Notes under the pieces: model-generated
Databases searched by the model: none
Seen by the model: only the letters and a program-made list of their open reading frames with translations
Told to the model about the DNA's origin: nothing
Made by a program: the position numbers and the translations under genes
In this document: positions 1-10,338 of the stretch, one piece after another
How the letters are laid out: the number at the start of each line of letters is the position of its first letter
Numbering within the stretch: position 1 is the first letter of the stretch
NCBI GenBank assembly: GCA_951394405.1
Contig: OX596334.1
Span: 3,782,001 to 3,846,000, forward strand
DNA from: Coprinellus micaceus
Taxonomy: Eukaryota > Basidiomycota > Agaricomycetes > Agaricales > Psathyrellaceae
Length of the DNA stretch: 64,000 nucleotides
Direction of reading: 5' to 3'

Positions 1-2299
1 AGTCCTCTCTTCCCGCGGAGCATGCGATATGAAGGCACGAATCTGCTTTCTGAGGTCCTAACGAGCACAAAGTCACCGGGATGCCACATCGCTAGAGTGT
101 CGCTCTAACCTCCCTTACCTGTGACATTAGGGTCTGCACTTCTCTCTAAAAGTAACTTGGCTGTCGCTAGAGAGCCCTTTTCACACGCTGCACGCAGTGC
201 TGTTCCGGAGCCATCTTAAGGGGGAAATGAGGAAGTGTAAGGACCGAAGTTAAATGTAGGACTTGCCAGAAAAGTTACGGTGGATGTTGGCATTTGCATT
301 GATGAGAGAAGAGACGACCAGCCATTCCTCAGCCAGGATGGCCACCTCGAGGGCGGTCCGACCGTCTGCGGCAGTTTAAGTTTCCATTAAAGCCGTAGGC
401 ATCGTCCGGGACAGTTGACGGACATACCTCGAAATGGGGCGTTTACATCAGCTTGACCCTTAGCCGTGAGTTCACGTACACCCGCCCAACGCCCGGTCAA
501 GGTTGCAGTCTCGAGTGCTGTCTGACCGTTCATGCTCGCCAAAAGGTGGACACACTCCCAGTTCTCAGCTGCGATAGCCATATCTAAGGCTGCCTGTCCG
601 GCTACGCGATATGGATTATTTTAGTGTTGAAAGGAAGGGATATCGGGGAGTGGCGTACTTGTAAACGGCTCCTCGACGTTGGCCTTTAAATCACAGGCGA
701 CGCGGACCCCCTCTAGATCGTTTGAGACATAAGCCACTTCGAGTGCAGTGCGCTGATCTACGAAATCTTAGCATAACATCGAATTTCCGTCACGAGTTGG
801 CTATACTTGCCACTGAATGGAGTGTTGATATCAACCCCTCCGGCCACAAGAGCGCGAACGAGCTCCCATTTACGCAAACAGGTGACCACCTCCAGCGCAG
901 TCCGGCTTGGGTTGAGAATTTGAGCAATGATTTCAGCCCCCTCTGTGTTCCCAGCCAGGATTGCAACCTCGAATGCACTTGGGCCCTCTAGTTTAATTAT
1001 GGGGTCAGATCTTCCCGAGTGTCGCCGGGTCCAGAAAGGTGGTACGTACGTGATGTGGAAGTCGGGTCAACCCCCCTCTGTATTAACGACCTAATCACAG
1101 CGTTCCCCTTGAGACGGCACGCAGCGTGCAGAGCCGTTTTAGTGTCACCGCCTAGTTTGAGGGGGGGTTGTCAGTCGACTTAGCCGGGCACGCCAGTAGG
1201 GAAGCCTGAAGGGGGCGTACTTCTAAAGACAGAGTTTATATCCGCGTTCGCCTCAATAAGGGAGTGAACGGCCCCCCATCCTTCTCCTAGAGACGCTACT
1301 TCAAGCGCGGTCCGGCCATCTGCGTCCAACAGAAATGGCTATGAGAAGCTCATCAACAACGATACCTGCCCAACATACCTCTAAATGGAATGGTGACGTC
1401 TACATTTAACTTGACGATGTCGCGAAGTGTATCCCAGTCTCCGACAAGGGAGACCGCCTCGAGTGCTGTCCAATGGCTGCCTGTATGGGTGGGCGTCACG
1501 AATCCCGCGTAGCATATGAAAGAAAGGAAGGCGTGTTTAACTCACGGTCTGACCGGATGCTCGCATCGGCACCTGCGTTGATCCACCGAATTATTTCCCT
1601 GCTGTCGCCAGCGTCGATGGCTTTCTTCAAGGCGTTGTTCAACTTGGTCTCCATTTCTTGACGCCTTCGAAAGATGGCCTCCACGAGGTCCCGGAAAGGC
1701 ATGAACAGAAGAAGCATGGCAAGAATCTGACCGAATCCCCACTGTGTTTCCTCTCTGCCTTGCAAACCACGATTATGCCAGAGTGTGAGCTCAATGTCGA
1801 TAATGAAGATTACGTTGACGAGGAACAGCAGACCCAGGCCCAGGTAGACAGGGAAGGTAGGCGAACGAATGAAGTTAGAGAGGGCGGCCTTGAGGGATCG
1901 GCTCGGAGTAGATTGAGGCGCGCCACCGTGAAGCACCGGGGCTTGAAGGCGGTGTGTCACATCGACAACGAGCGGTTGGTCAGCACGAGGCCCCGCGACT
2001 CTCGGTAGGGACACCTCGGGATATCGAGCGTGGTGCCAAAGATAAGGCCCGAGGAACACCACCATCGGAACGAGGAGGTTGAGGCCAGGGATGAGGAACA
2101 TGGAATACATAACGAGGGAGAAGACTCGCAGGATCTTTGAATCGAATGGGACCTGCAGACCCAGAATCGTGAGATCAGCGAAGTCGAATGCACACTGCGG
2201 ATCCGTATCGGGGGTTCCGAAAGACTGGGGGGCACTCCAAAGCCATAGCCCCAGGGCCGCCATCACAGTGAGGTGGACAGAGCCGAGGACAAGGACGAC
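1..2299 (-). pseudogene. 3' half of a split membrane/ankyrin-repeat gene (runs off left edge)
   Basis: Reading leftward from 2299, the first exon encodes three strongly hydrophobic stretches (near VVLVLGSVHL, around FLIPGLNLLVPMVVFLGPYL, and YLGLGLLFLVNVIFIIDI), then a juxtamembrane helix (RDLVEAIFRRRQE), then the first ankyrin-type helices (KAIDAGDSREIIRWINAGAD). Below 1496 come repeated ankyrin modules (RTALEVA, GWGAVHSLIEANADI, TALRAACEKGSLATAKLLL), roughly one per short exon with introns between. Ankyrin repeats bind proteins; with the upstream helices this suggests a membrane-anchored sensor or scaffold, function unknown. The apparent start MPLWYT lies inside the inverted repeat of the inserted element, so it is not the original start. 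The 5' half is at 3836-4546. The exons I read are open, so the disruption looks recent. The C-terminus is outside the window. Confidence 0.65.
2294..2299. repeat. Left target-site duplication GACGAC
   Basis: GACGAC directly abuts the left end of the inserted element and recurs at 3836-3841 abutting the right end. Because the terminal base of the repeat can be assigned either way, the true duplication may be ACGA (4 bp) or GACGAC (6 bp). Both give the same empty site. Confidence 0.8.
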
Positions 2300-2533
2300 T
2301 ACGGTGTACCATAGTGGCATGGTCCAATTTCGATTTTTGATTTTTGATCTAGCCGTGCGGGAACGGATTTCGGCCGCGTGCCCGGCGCCGGGGGTAGGGT
2401 GCCCGACCTGTATCCCTCCTCCCCTTCATTTGTGTGAGTATATGAGGTGGCTCGAGAGTTAAATAGAGTCTCCCAAGGGCCAGGAAACGATATAAACACG
2501 ATTCCCCAAAATCCGAGATTTTCGGAATGCCAC
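2300..2533 (+). repeat. Left terminal inverted repeat
   Basis: Matches the reverse complement of 3602-3835 over 234 positions without gaps. Mismatches lie near the CTCCCC/TTCCC tract, near AAGGGCC/AAGGGTC, and two close to the inner end. It supplies the false start codon (MPLWYT) for the 3' half of the host gene. Confidence 0.9.
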
Positions 2534-3601
2534 CAGGTGACCGCGGCTCTGAACTGTTCATTGCGAAATTGTGGGGGGGGGGGGAACTTCGAGAGGTAAA
2601 GGCATACCGATGCTATGAATTTAAGTCCTAGTGTGAGGCTAATTGATACCAGTTTAATTAGATAGAAATGCTATGGCCCAGGTCACCGGACAGCATCGTA
2701 ATTTGTTACCGAGGTCACAGGTGGTTCTGCGTCGGGCAAGCGTCGAGGCGTATCATGACATTTTCTACTCGGAGAGGAGAAGAGGCTGGACTCTTGAGGA
2801 ATGCGTAGAATAATTCCCTATTATGGCAGTACACTATTGTTGGTGTGTTGGGGAGGAATGAAAACCGACCATTCAAGTTGAAGTGAAGTGCTCCATTTAA
2901 TAGGCACCAGGTTCATATTTGCGAATGGTCAAGCACGCTGCAGAGGGAAGGCAGCGCAAGATCACCAACGTTACCATGTCTAGTATAAGATTGATACTCC
3001 CCAATTCCCTTCCCTTTAGAATCACTCACCCTTTTCCGGACCGTACATTAGATTTGGGTGAGCCCCCGCACGGCTACTCTAGAGCGTTCCCGGTATCGAA
3101 ACAGCAGACTCCAAGAACCAATTTTAGGCCCAATTGGGGCGGTCATCCCGAGGCATGCTTCCTACGGATGGCCTTTCATCCTGGTAGGTGGTTTTTTGGG
3201 ATCGGAAGTAGGTTTCAAATTACTTTCGCGCACAGTAATCGGACGGCGAAGCGTTCGTCGCCTTCAGCTCTGTGATGGGTTTCCGGCGTATGTCCATTTG
3301 AGCACACAACTGGTTTCCTTGAATAAAGGCCACCACACTGGACAGCAATTTTTGTGTGAACACACACCCCTCTCACTCCCTCAGGATCTCGCTTTCGTGT
3401 GTCAGCACTTCAAGTTGCAGTGAGCACCTGCTACAGCCTACCAGAGAACTTCCCAACCTATTGGGTAGGCCACCGAGGGCTCACAAGCTTATACAAAAAT
3501 GCCCACAGTAAATGGGATTGTATTGAGGGGCTAATGGAACCAGTATCTCAATGGTATCTGTGCGTGCGCTCGACCAGAGCCTCACCGAGTGCAGGGGATG
3601 A

Positions 3602-3835
3602 GTGACACTCCGAAAATCTCGGATTTTGGGGAATCGTGTTTATATCGTTTCCTGACCCTTGGGAGACTCTATTTAACTCTCGAGCCACCTCATATACTCA
3701 CACAAATGAAGGGAAGGAGGGATACAGGTCGGGCACCCTACCCCCGGCGCCGGGCACGCGGCCGAAATCCGTTCCCGCACGGCTAGATCAAAAATCAAAA
3801 ATCGAAATTGGACCATGCCACTATGGTACACCGTA
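3602..3835 (-). repeat. Right terminal inverted repeat
   Basis: Inverted partner of 2300-2533. On the minus strand the host gene reads into it and meets a stop after four foreign codons (YGVP). Confidence 0.9.
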
Positions 3836-3841
3836 GACGAC
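3836..3841. repeat. Right target-site duplication GACGAC
   Basis: Second copy of the hexamer at 2294-2299, adjacent to the right end of the element. On the minus strand it encodes the two valines where both halves of the host gene join. Confidence 0.8.
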
Positions 3842-4546
3842 GCGCTTGAACAAAATCTTGACAGCATTCATGATGTCGCCCCTAATGTTCGACCCTAAAA
3901 TGGTCACCGTCATGCTGAGAATCGACAAAACACGCGACAACAAACCGACCTTCAGGTCTGGCGGCGACACGGGACGAGCCTCATAAAAGTTGTGTGTTAG
4001 GCCAGGTAGGGCCAGGTTGCAGTGGAAATTAAATGGCATAGACTCACCTTCAAACGGGCGCAGGACGCCTTCAATCCCATTCTTGATGTGCTTCGTCCAC
4101 GCAGACCACCGCGGCTCCACTGAATCCGGTCCCTCCTGAGATCGGTTTTGAACATACAACAGGAAGTAAACGAAGGCGTTAGTATTGTTCATCCAACTCA
4201 TGCTCAATATGATCAGGCCATGGTAGTTGGATAGGCCGCGACTGCCTGATGCTTGGACAATGCAGGATAACAGGATGCCGAATGCCAGGATGAGGTTGGT
4301 CGTGGAATGATTTTCGACTGAGTCCAGCTCGTACTCTGTCACTTCGCCGCCCTGGACAGCCCAAACAGCGGGGACAAAGCACAGAATATTCTGCATGTAG
4401 ACCGCGATTAGAACACCTCGTCCCGATATATCGGGGTTGGTGAGTATGGAGCAGCCGCCAGACATGGCGAACCGATAGTGGAGAAAGGAGAGGGCAGGGA
4501 AAGAGATGGAAGTCAATGTCAGCAGCACGAATCGATATACTGGCAT
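3836..4546 (-). pseudogene. 5' half of the split membrane/ankyrin gene
   Basis: From 4546 the translation begins MPVYRFVLLTLTSISFPA and shows four probable membrane helices (about residues 5-25, 47-65, 83-103 and 108-130), an acidic loop (EVTEYELDSVENHS), then a region with a probable intron (donor after RPFEG). Host sequence ends in ILFKRVV at the element boundary. Deleting the element plus one GACGAC joins ILFKRVV to LVLGSVHL in frame with the 3' half. The true start may lie further upstream; a hydrophobic-looking stretch at 4615-4710 might be an earlier exon, but I could not join it in phase. The product as it stands is a truncated membrane protein without ankyrin repeats. Confidence 0.6.
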
Positions 4547-7500
4547 GAAGGCTTCTTCCGGGCCTCGCGCCTACAACGTGTGATAGATTCACAGAGAAAT
4601 GTCCGTGGCTATTGTGACAAGAGCGATGTTTTGTGGCAAGAATCCCGATTCGGAAACACGCAAATAATTGGCCCATGATACTTGAGACCGCATTGGAGGT
4701 TGGGTTTCGAAGCCCCAACTCGGAGGACTTCTACCCAGCAGATCGGGTATCGCACTGGCGGGTGACGACGTTGGAAAGAGACAGAAACATCGATTTATTC
4801 TCCGGAGAGCCTTCCTAGTTCTGAGCTTGGCAATCTCTTGATGATGTACCACTGCCTCCCTGTGCTATTATCGCCCCTTTCGATACACCTAATGTATCCC
4901 CTTCAAACAACCAGGCCTGAGGGTGAGTCCGCCATTCGCAATGTGTCCGAACCGGAAGAACTTCTTCTACACACCCACACCCACACCGTACACCCACACA
5001 CACAAACCCACACCCCACTTGCTGTCACGCGCACGAGGTCCTAAGATCTTTATACAAAAATATGTACAATGATGACTGTCCATTTCTGTATGCTCCATGG
5101 AACGAGAAGGTCTGGGGCTATTCGGGTTGGTCGTCGTTTGGCCACACGTCTCGCGATCGGGTGCGGCGGCGTAGGTTCACCAAAGGGCTCGAGAGAGAAT
5201 GCAGATTTCAAGGAAGACCAGCTACCTTGGACTCAGGAGCAAAGAAAAGATGCTCCCCTCAGTAGTGCCAGCTCGTACCAGAACCTATCGGCGGGTGGCA
5301 TGGCCCGAACCCACGGTTGATTGCGATTAAGCGCCCGTGCTTTGATCGTGGGTTTCGAAGCGAGTCGCGTCCTGTGAATTGCGTGCATTTTATAGCCTTA
5401 CATCAGGAAGGTAACTTTGTGAGATAAAGATAAGGGTCACATAGGGAAAGGGTTGCAAGGAACGAACCGACGGGAGCGCGGACGAAGGCGTTCAGAGCTT
5501 TGCGGTGGGGGCTGAGATGAAATGAATTACAGCCGACGGATCCTTTCCAATCAAGCATTCCTCTTATGTGGGCGAGCTGGACTGTCAGCTGGACATTGTG
5601 GGGGGAATACGCTCACCGTACTCTCGTCCCCACACCCAAAATCAGCATGTCTTTGACAAACCCCGTTCCTCAGACACACCCACCTACCTACCTGTTTCGC
5701 AGTCGAGAGGTAATCACTGAGGGCTGGGACAGATCCTAAGTCCTCTTGGCATCCAAGGACACGAGAAATAAGGTGGTGCATGAACAATTCGATCGTCCCC
5801 ACTAGACGTCCCTTGAATAGGATCTCTTTCGCCTTGTCATGACCCGCCCTGGCGTCCTTCCTAGAGGCCTCGGTACCTGTCCGAAGGGATGGAGGACGTG
5901 GGTAGGAGCGGGCGAGATGCTTGCCCGGTGATAGCAGAGGGAGATAAGGCTGCGTTCGGTGCTCTGTTTAATCTCGCCGCCATATGAATGACAGGGCCCC
6001 TTTAGAAGCGAGGCGAAGAGAAGGATGACCAGTCCACCCTTCACGAGGGTAGCCAGACGAGGCTAAACAGGAGAGCCAGTGTCCTTCCTGCGTCGACCAG
6101 CAGATTCGGGCGGTTCAGTGGCGCTGGTCGAGATCTCGCTCTTCGGTATTGCCCTTCGTGGTTCGTCAAAACTGGATACTAGTACGTCCATGGTAGCTGG
6201 GGCCGAGCGTAGAAGTAGCGGGAGGGTAAAATTGAGTAGAAGTACTTGCGGTCGAGGTACTCTGACGTCTTCATGATATGGGCCGGGCGATGGTGTTGCA
6301 TTCGAGGGTGTGGCCGGAGTTTCTTTGCGGCTCCGGCCACCACAGTGTCGTAGCCTCATCCTCCCTCAATCCCCTCTACCTTCCACTTGTGTCCATCCCA
6401 ACCGCATCCTCGGGCCACCATAACCGAGCGCGCTTCCAAGTTCTCGTTGTTGGGCCACCAAGTGCCACGGTCTCCAATGTCAGGAAGAATCCCGACGTGC
6501 TTGGGGGAAGGCCCGAGTTTACCTTGCCCACACCAGTGAGCTTGATGAGTAGGTGAACCACCGAGGCGCCAGCGTTGGGTGAGTTGATTCAAGTGGAGAC
6601 ACAGCAGCCGTTCTCTTCGCGATCAAAAAGGGAGGAAGCCTGTTCGGAGGCGAGATGGTCACGTTGAGGCCGAGTGGTGGAAAGCTGGTGCTTGGGTGTC
6701 TACGACGTATGGGATGGAGCGCGACACTTGGCCCGGACGATCCTCCAGGCCTGGGATGCGTTATACGGAGCGAGAATGCTGCCCATCATTTTGTCACGAC
6801 GGGTCGATGATATGCACACGACAGGAGCGAGAAGATTACCACCACCGTGTTATCCATCTGAATGAACCACTCGTACGCTTCTAGGTGAAGGTAAGGGTTT
6901 GGTTGGGGGGTTATATGGAGGTTAAAGGACCCTGGTAAGCGGGAGATTGGTGAAATCGCGATCTCATAGAGGGAAAGGAACAACCTACAGAGGCATTCAT
7001 TCCCATCTCTAGACCCCTCCAAGCGCGTGTAGCTCCCCGGGAAGATATCGTCTGCGTGGACTGCTGCGGGTACGCGCGTAGCAGCACAATGCTGGGCCGA
7101 TCGTTTGGGGGTGAAGGCGGGCTGGGGGTGGTCTTCGTGAGACATCGGGTCATTCATCGTAGATTTTCTGGAGAAATCGAGCGCCCTTCATATCAAACGC
7201 CCTTCGACCCTATTCCACTCACTGCCGACACCAAGTACTCCCCCGAAGCCTTAAATTCGTCAGCGTGCGCCATGGGAGATATCTGGAGACACATTAGAGA
7301 GGTCGGAACCGACGTCAAAAATCGAGGTCTGACCTCCCCTATTGCCGATCTAGGGAGATGTATTGTCATGATCGTTTGACTCGAGCGTACCAGAGGCGAC
7401 TTGAACGAGCTCTTCCTCCATTCCAGTCTTCAGAGACGATCCATGTCCTTGCTAACCGCTCTGTGGCCTAAGGGCGATGAAGAAGAGATGAAGAAGAGAA

Positions 7501-7907
7501 CGTGTGCGATGACTGGGCGGCAAAGGGACCGAATCGCCCACGAGTTTGATCATGCCCCTGACGGCGCGTCGTCGACCGAAACCACCATCTACGCGTCGTG
7601 TCGCGTCAACTACCATCGTGTCCCTCAACCAGCATCTCCTCGCCAGGGGTAACTCACTGAGAAACAGCAGGGGCTTCACCCAAAGCGCCAACCTCAAACC
7701 CAGACGGAGGGATAAGGCTCCCAATACACCCAATGACGCGAGAGTGCACCATGTCTCCTTTCCAGGCTCCATGAGCCATACCGACGCGGCCTAAGATTTC
7801 AGTCAGCCCCGCCATCTACGCCATTTCGATCGCTTGGTCACTCGATCTGAGTCGGGGGCTGAGTCGGGGGTTGATACACTGGACAGGAGAACTGGCGGCC
7901 GCTCGCG
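4547..7907. other. Stretch without a supportable gene
   Basis: Scattered ORFs of 60-123 codons show no family motifs and no consistent splice pattern. One minus-strand ORF at 6786-7157 has a membrane-helix-like end that faintly recalls RTA1-type proteins, but I could not extend it. A CA-rich tract lies at 4969-5017. Confidence 0.5.
4969..5017. repeat. CA/CCCACA simple repeat
   Basis: Imperfect microsatellite of ACACCC and CACA units, interrupted near 4987. Confidence 0.8.
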
Positions 7908-8051
7908 TATAAAAGGCTCGCTGGAATCCCCTCGCTTCTCTCATCAGCTCAGCCCTTCGAGCTTTCCCCCCTCTCTCGCATCCATACGGAGACCCTTTAT
8001 CAATATCTTCCTCGCTCGCCCACGTCGCACACCAACACCTCTCTCATCATC
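7908..8051 (+). promoter_or_regulatory. Probable core promoter and CT-rich leader
   Basis: A TATAAAA box at 7908-7914 is followed by a long pyrimidine-rich tract (7925-8050), the usual layout of highly expressed fungal promoters, ending at ATCATCATG (ATG 8052). The ORF from that ATG is only about 28 codons (MPVGSPSPVATS...) and the following intron-like segments (8116-8171, 8281-8332) could not be joined into a longer protein, so the gene it serves is unclear. Confidence 0.4.
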
Positions 8052-9214
8052 ATGCCCGTAGGCTCTCCTTCACCAGTCGCCACATCGACCTCAAGCGCAG
8101 CGCAGAGCTACCCATGGTATGCCTGGTTGTGTACTTGAATGTTAACTCGTCGTTCACCTCTGCCTTTCTAGATCGCTATTGCCATCTCTGCGCTGCCTCA
8201 TTCATCAACATCAACCGTCCCCACAACGGCACCATCCCCTCACATTAGTGACGCTCGCCCGCTCGTAGAAACAACACATTCAGGTACGCCCTCCCCACTA
8301 TCGTCTAAGCGCTCTCTGACTCTTCCCTTACCCAGTCTCACCCCATGCTCTTCATCCATCTGGCTCCTGGCGGAGCGGCCGAGGAGACTACCTCTATCCA
8401 TGACACCAGGGGAACAAGGGTGAGGACGCAGACACACACACTCCCTTCTCTCGAGCATCCGTTTCTACACCGTTACGTAGGGCATCCCTCTGGGGCCCGG
8501 GTAACAGCCTCAACTGGGGCGGGGGTTAGCCAGGTTTAGCCCGGTGTAGGGAACAGGCGGGGCAGTTGGGTGATCCCACAGTCATTGTGGCCGTGGTCCG
8601 ACCCCACGACTGCATGCAGCGCCCAGGAGGCTTCCTTACGCACCCACAGGGTGAGGTTGCACAAGATGGATCGCTGAGCCGGATGCCGCACGACCAGTCG
8701 TCAGTCGCCCTGTTAGAACAGGAGCGCTGCTGGGCTCCATAGTAGAGAGCATAAGCACCAGCAGCACGGCTTCCGAGTCCACGCCGGCTCGGGCGTGTTT
8801 GCAGCGTTGCTTCGTGTGCGACCAAACGAGATGTATGAGCAGTGTCGTGTCTGTGTCCTCTCACCTTCGGTTTTCTCAGCGATGAAGTGGATTTGAGGTC
8901 TCCTCGGCTTGGCGGGTTGTTACTGGGACATTGGTGCGTTGCCTCATCGCTTCTCGCCAGCTTCGATTTGCTGACTTGCCGTGTTCTAGCTCGGTCTGTG
9001 GTCCATAAGGTGCGTGAGGACTAGACCTCGTTCCTTTTCTGTTAACTTGGGTCGGCAGGCTTCATTACGAACTCATATACAACATCTCAAACACCACGCC
9101 ACGACCACAAGCAAGTCCCATGACAGTACAGCGAGCTGACGGCCATCCCTGGTAAGCTACCTCCTCAGTCTATCCCAGACCTGTCTCAAATAGACGCCGC
9201 CAGCTCTCGAAACC
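8052..9214. other. Unassigned stretch between promoter-like site and next gene
   Basis: Several convincing intron-like segments (for example GTATGC...CTAG at about 8116-8171 and GTACGC...CCAG at about 8281-8332) suggest transcription, but no open spliced protein could be assembled. Could be a non-coding or degenerate locus. Confidence 0.3.
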
Positions 9215-9981
9215 ATGCATTCCCAACTCAAACTGGCCAGGCTCGCCAACCCCCCTGTCTTTCTTCCTTTTTTGTGAGTCTCCGCCTTCTCCCCCTCCGA
9301 CTTGTTCACCTAATATTGACTAAACCCCCCAGTGATTCTTATATACCCATCCCGAACTTTACATACTCAAACAACCTCCTTCTCTCTCCCGCAATACTGT
9401 ATCCCTATCTACCTACTACCTACCTCGTTTCATCTCTTTCCCTCGTTCTCTCACAAATACACCTCAATTTCCCTTACAAACCCAATATCCGTGTGCTGCC
9501 CACCGACCTCCGTGCTCGTTATCACCGCTTGGGTGCTGACCCGAATGGACTTGAGGTAGAGGTTGTTCGGGGATGGCTTCGCGTTGGCCGAGCACTACGT
9601 TGTTGGTGTTGGGACCGGGAAGAGAAGCCCAGATTTAAACTCGATGGACCCTCCGTTACCGTCACCATCCCTTTCTCCGCCAGGATATTGCTTTCGTCCG
9701 ACGTCGACTACGACACCGAACGCCTCTCTTTAGTGATTGCGGTCAAAGCAGCGATAGCGAGCACTTGTGCCACCAAGACGACAAGAACGTACTCACCTTC
9801 TCCAGGGGCGTGGACTGCGGGGACCTTCGTGAACGTGAGCACAAGCTTCGCAGATGGGTTTAGGTATGAGTTTGGTACGGAGGTGGGGACCGGTATGGGG
9901 AGGATACGTGCGAGGACGTATGAGTGCGTGATGAAAAGTATGTGGGAGAAGGGACGTGTTGGGGACGTTTTGAAGGGGTGA
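9215..9981 (+). CDS. Unrecognised protein, about 235 aa, two exons
   Basis: Starts MHSQLKLARLANPPV at 9215 (context AACCATGC). Exon 1 ends at 9273, followed by a GTGAGT...CCCCAG intron to 9332; exon 2 is 9333-9981. The join is in frame (FLPF|FDSYIPI). The middle is Tyr/Leu/Pro-rich (YPYLPTTYLVSSLSLV) and could be an unspliced intron or a membrane-associated stretch. The second half looks like a folded beta-rich domain (LEVEVVRGWLRVGRALRCWC; FKLDGPSVTVTIPF). I do not recognise the family. Its 3' third recurs as a degraded relic at about 13740-14080 between arrestin-like copies 1 and 2, so the gene was partly caught up in the duplication to its right. Confidence 0.45.
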
Positions 9982-10338
9982 GAGGGGTGTGCGTGGAGTG
10001 AAGACGAAAATATGGCGTAGGGTCACCGTAAGGTCCAGGGGAATGTAAATGATAGGATGTGTATAGTGTTGATGGCGACTGAACGTGTATGGGCGCTTGT
10101 TAGGCTGCGTGTGAGAACGTGATTTAGCGCCCGTCGCGACATCATGATACCTACAACTCCATCCCGAGCGACAGTAGGGCGCTCCAGGTGGCCGCAAACC
10201 CCGTTCGTTTGTCGTCCGGGATAGTGGAAGAGCAACGGGGTGAAAATCAATAAATTGGTTTGGTCAATAAAGACAGGGTACCAGAGCACGAATTCCCTGT
10301 AAATACTGCGTACATACGTTTTGGTCGCAAATCCCGCC
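9982..10338. other. Convergent 3' intergenic segment, duplicated at 14081-14525
   Basis: Contains no ORF of interest. Long stretches (around GTGATTTAGCGCCCGTC and the block ending at the arrestin stop codon) recur nearly unchanged upstream of 14526, marking the duplicated unit. Confidence 0.6.

Larger units (their letters stand above)
2300..3835. mobile_element. 1.5-kb non-autonomous element with long terminal inverted repeats
   Basis: The element begins TACGGTGTACCATAG and ends with its reverse complement. The two terminal inverted repeats are 234 bp each, collinear without indels, with about four mismatches. The interior (2534-3601) has no ORF with recognisable transposase, reverse transcriptase or integrase motifs; the longest is 118 aa and low-complexity. 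It contains a run of 13 G near 2573-2585. Long TIRs and no transposase suggest a non-autonomous (deletion-derivative or fold-back type) DNA transposon mobilised in trans. The superfamily cannot be assigned: Mutator-like elements have long TIRs but usually longer target duplications. Confidence 0.85.

Noticed and set aside
2919..3423. Overlapping ORFs of 118 and 121 codons inside the TIR element
   Set aside because: No transposase, zinc-finger or reverse-transcriptase motif and no conserved core; treated as non-coding interior.
4973..5017. CA-rich tract considered as telomere-like repeat
   Set aside because: Units are irregular ACACCC/CACA, not the fungal CCCTAA telomere unit.
6786..7157. Possible RTA1-like membrane protein fragment (minus strand, YEWFIQMDNTVVVIFSLL)
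   Set aside because: Only a faint resemblance over 20 residues; upstream and downstream frames could not be joined and other RTA1 motifs are absent.
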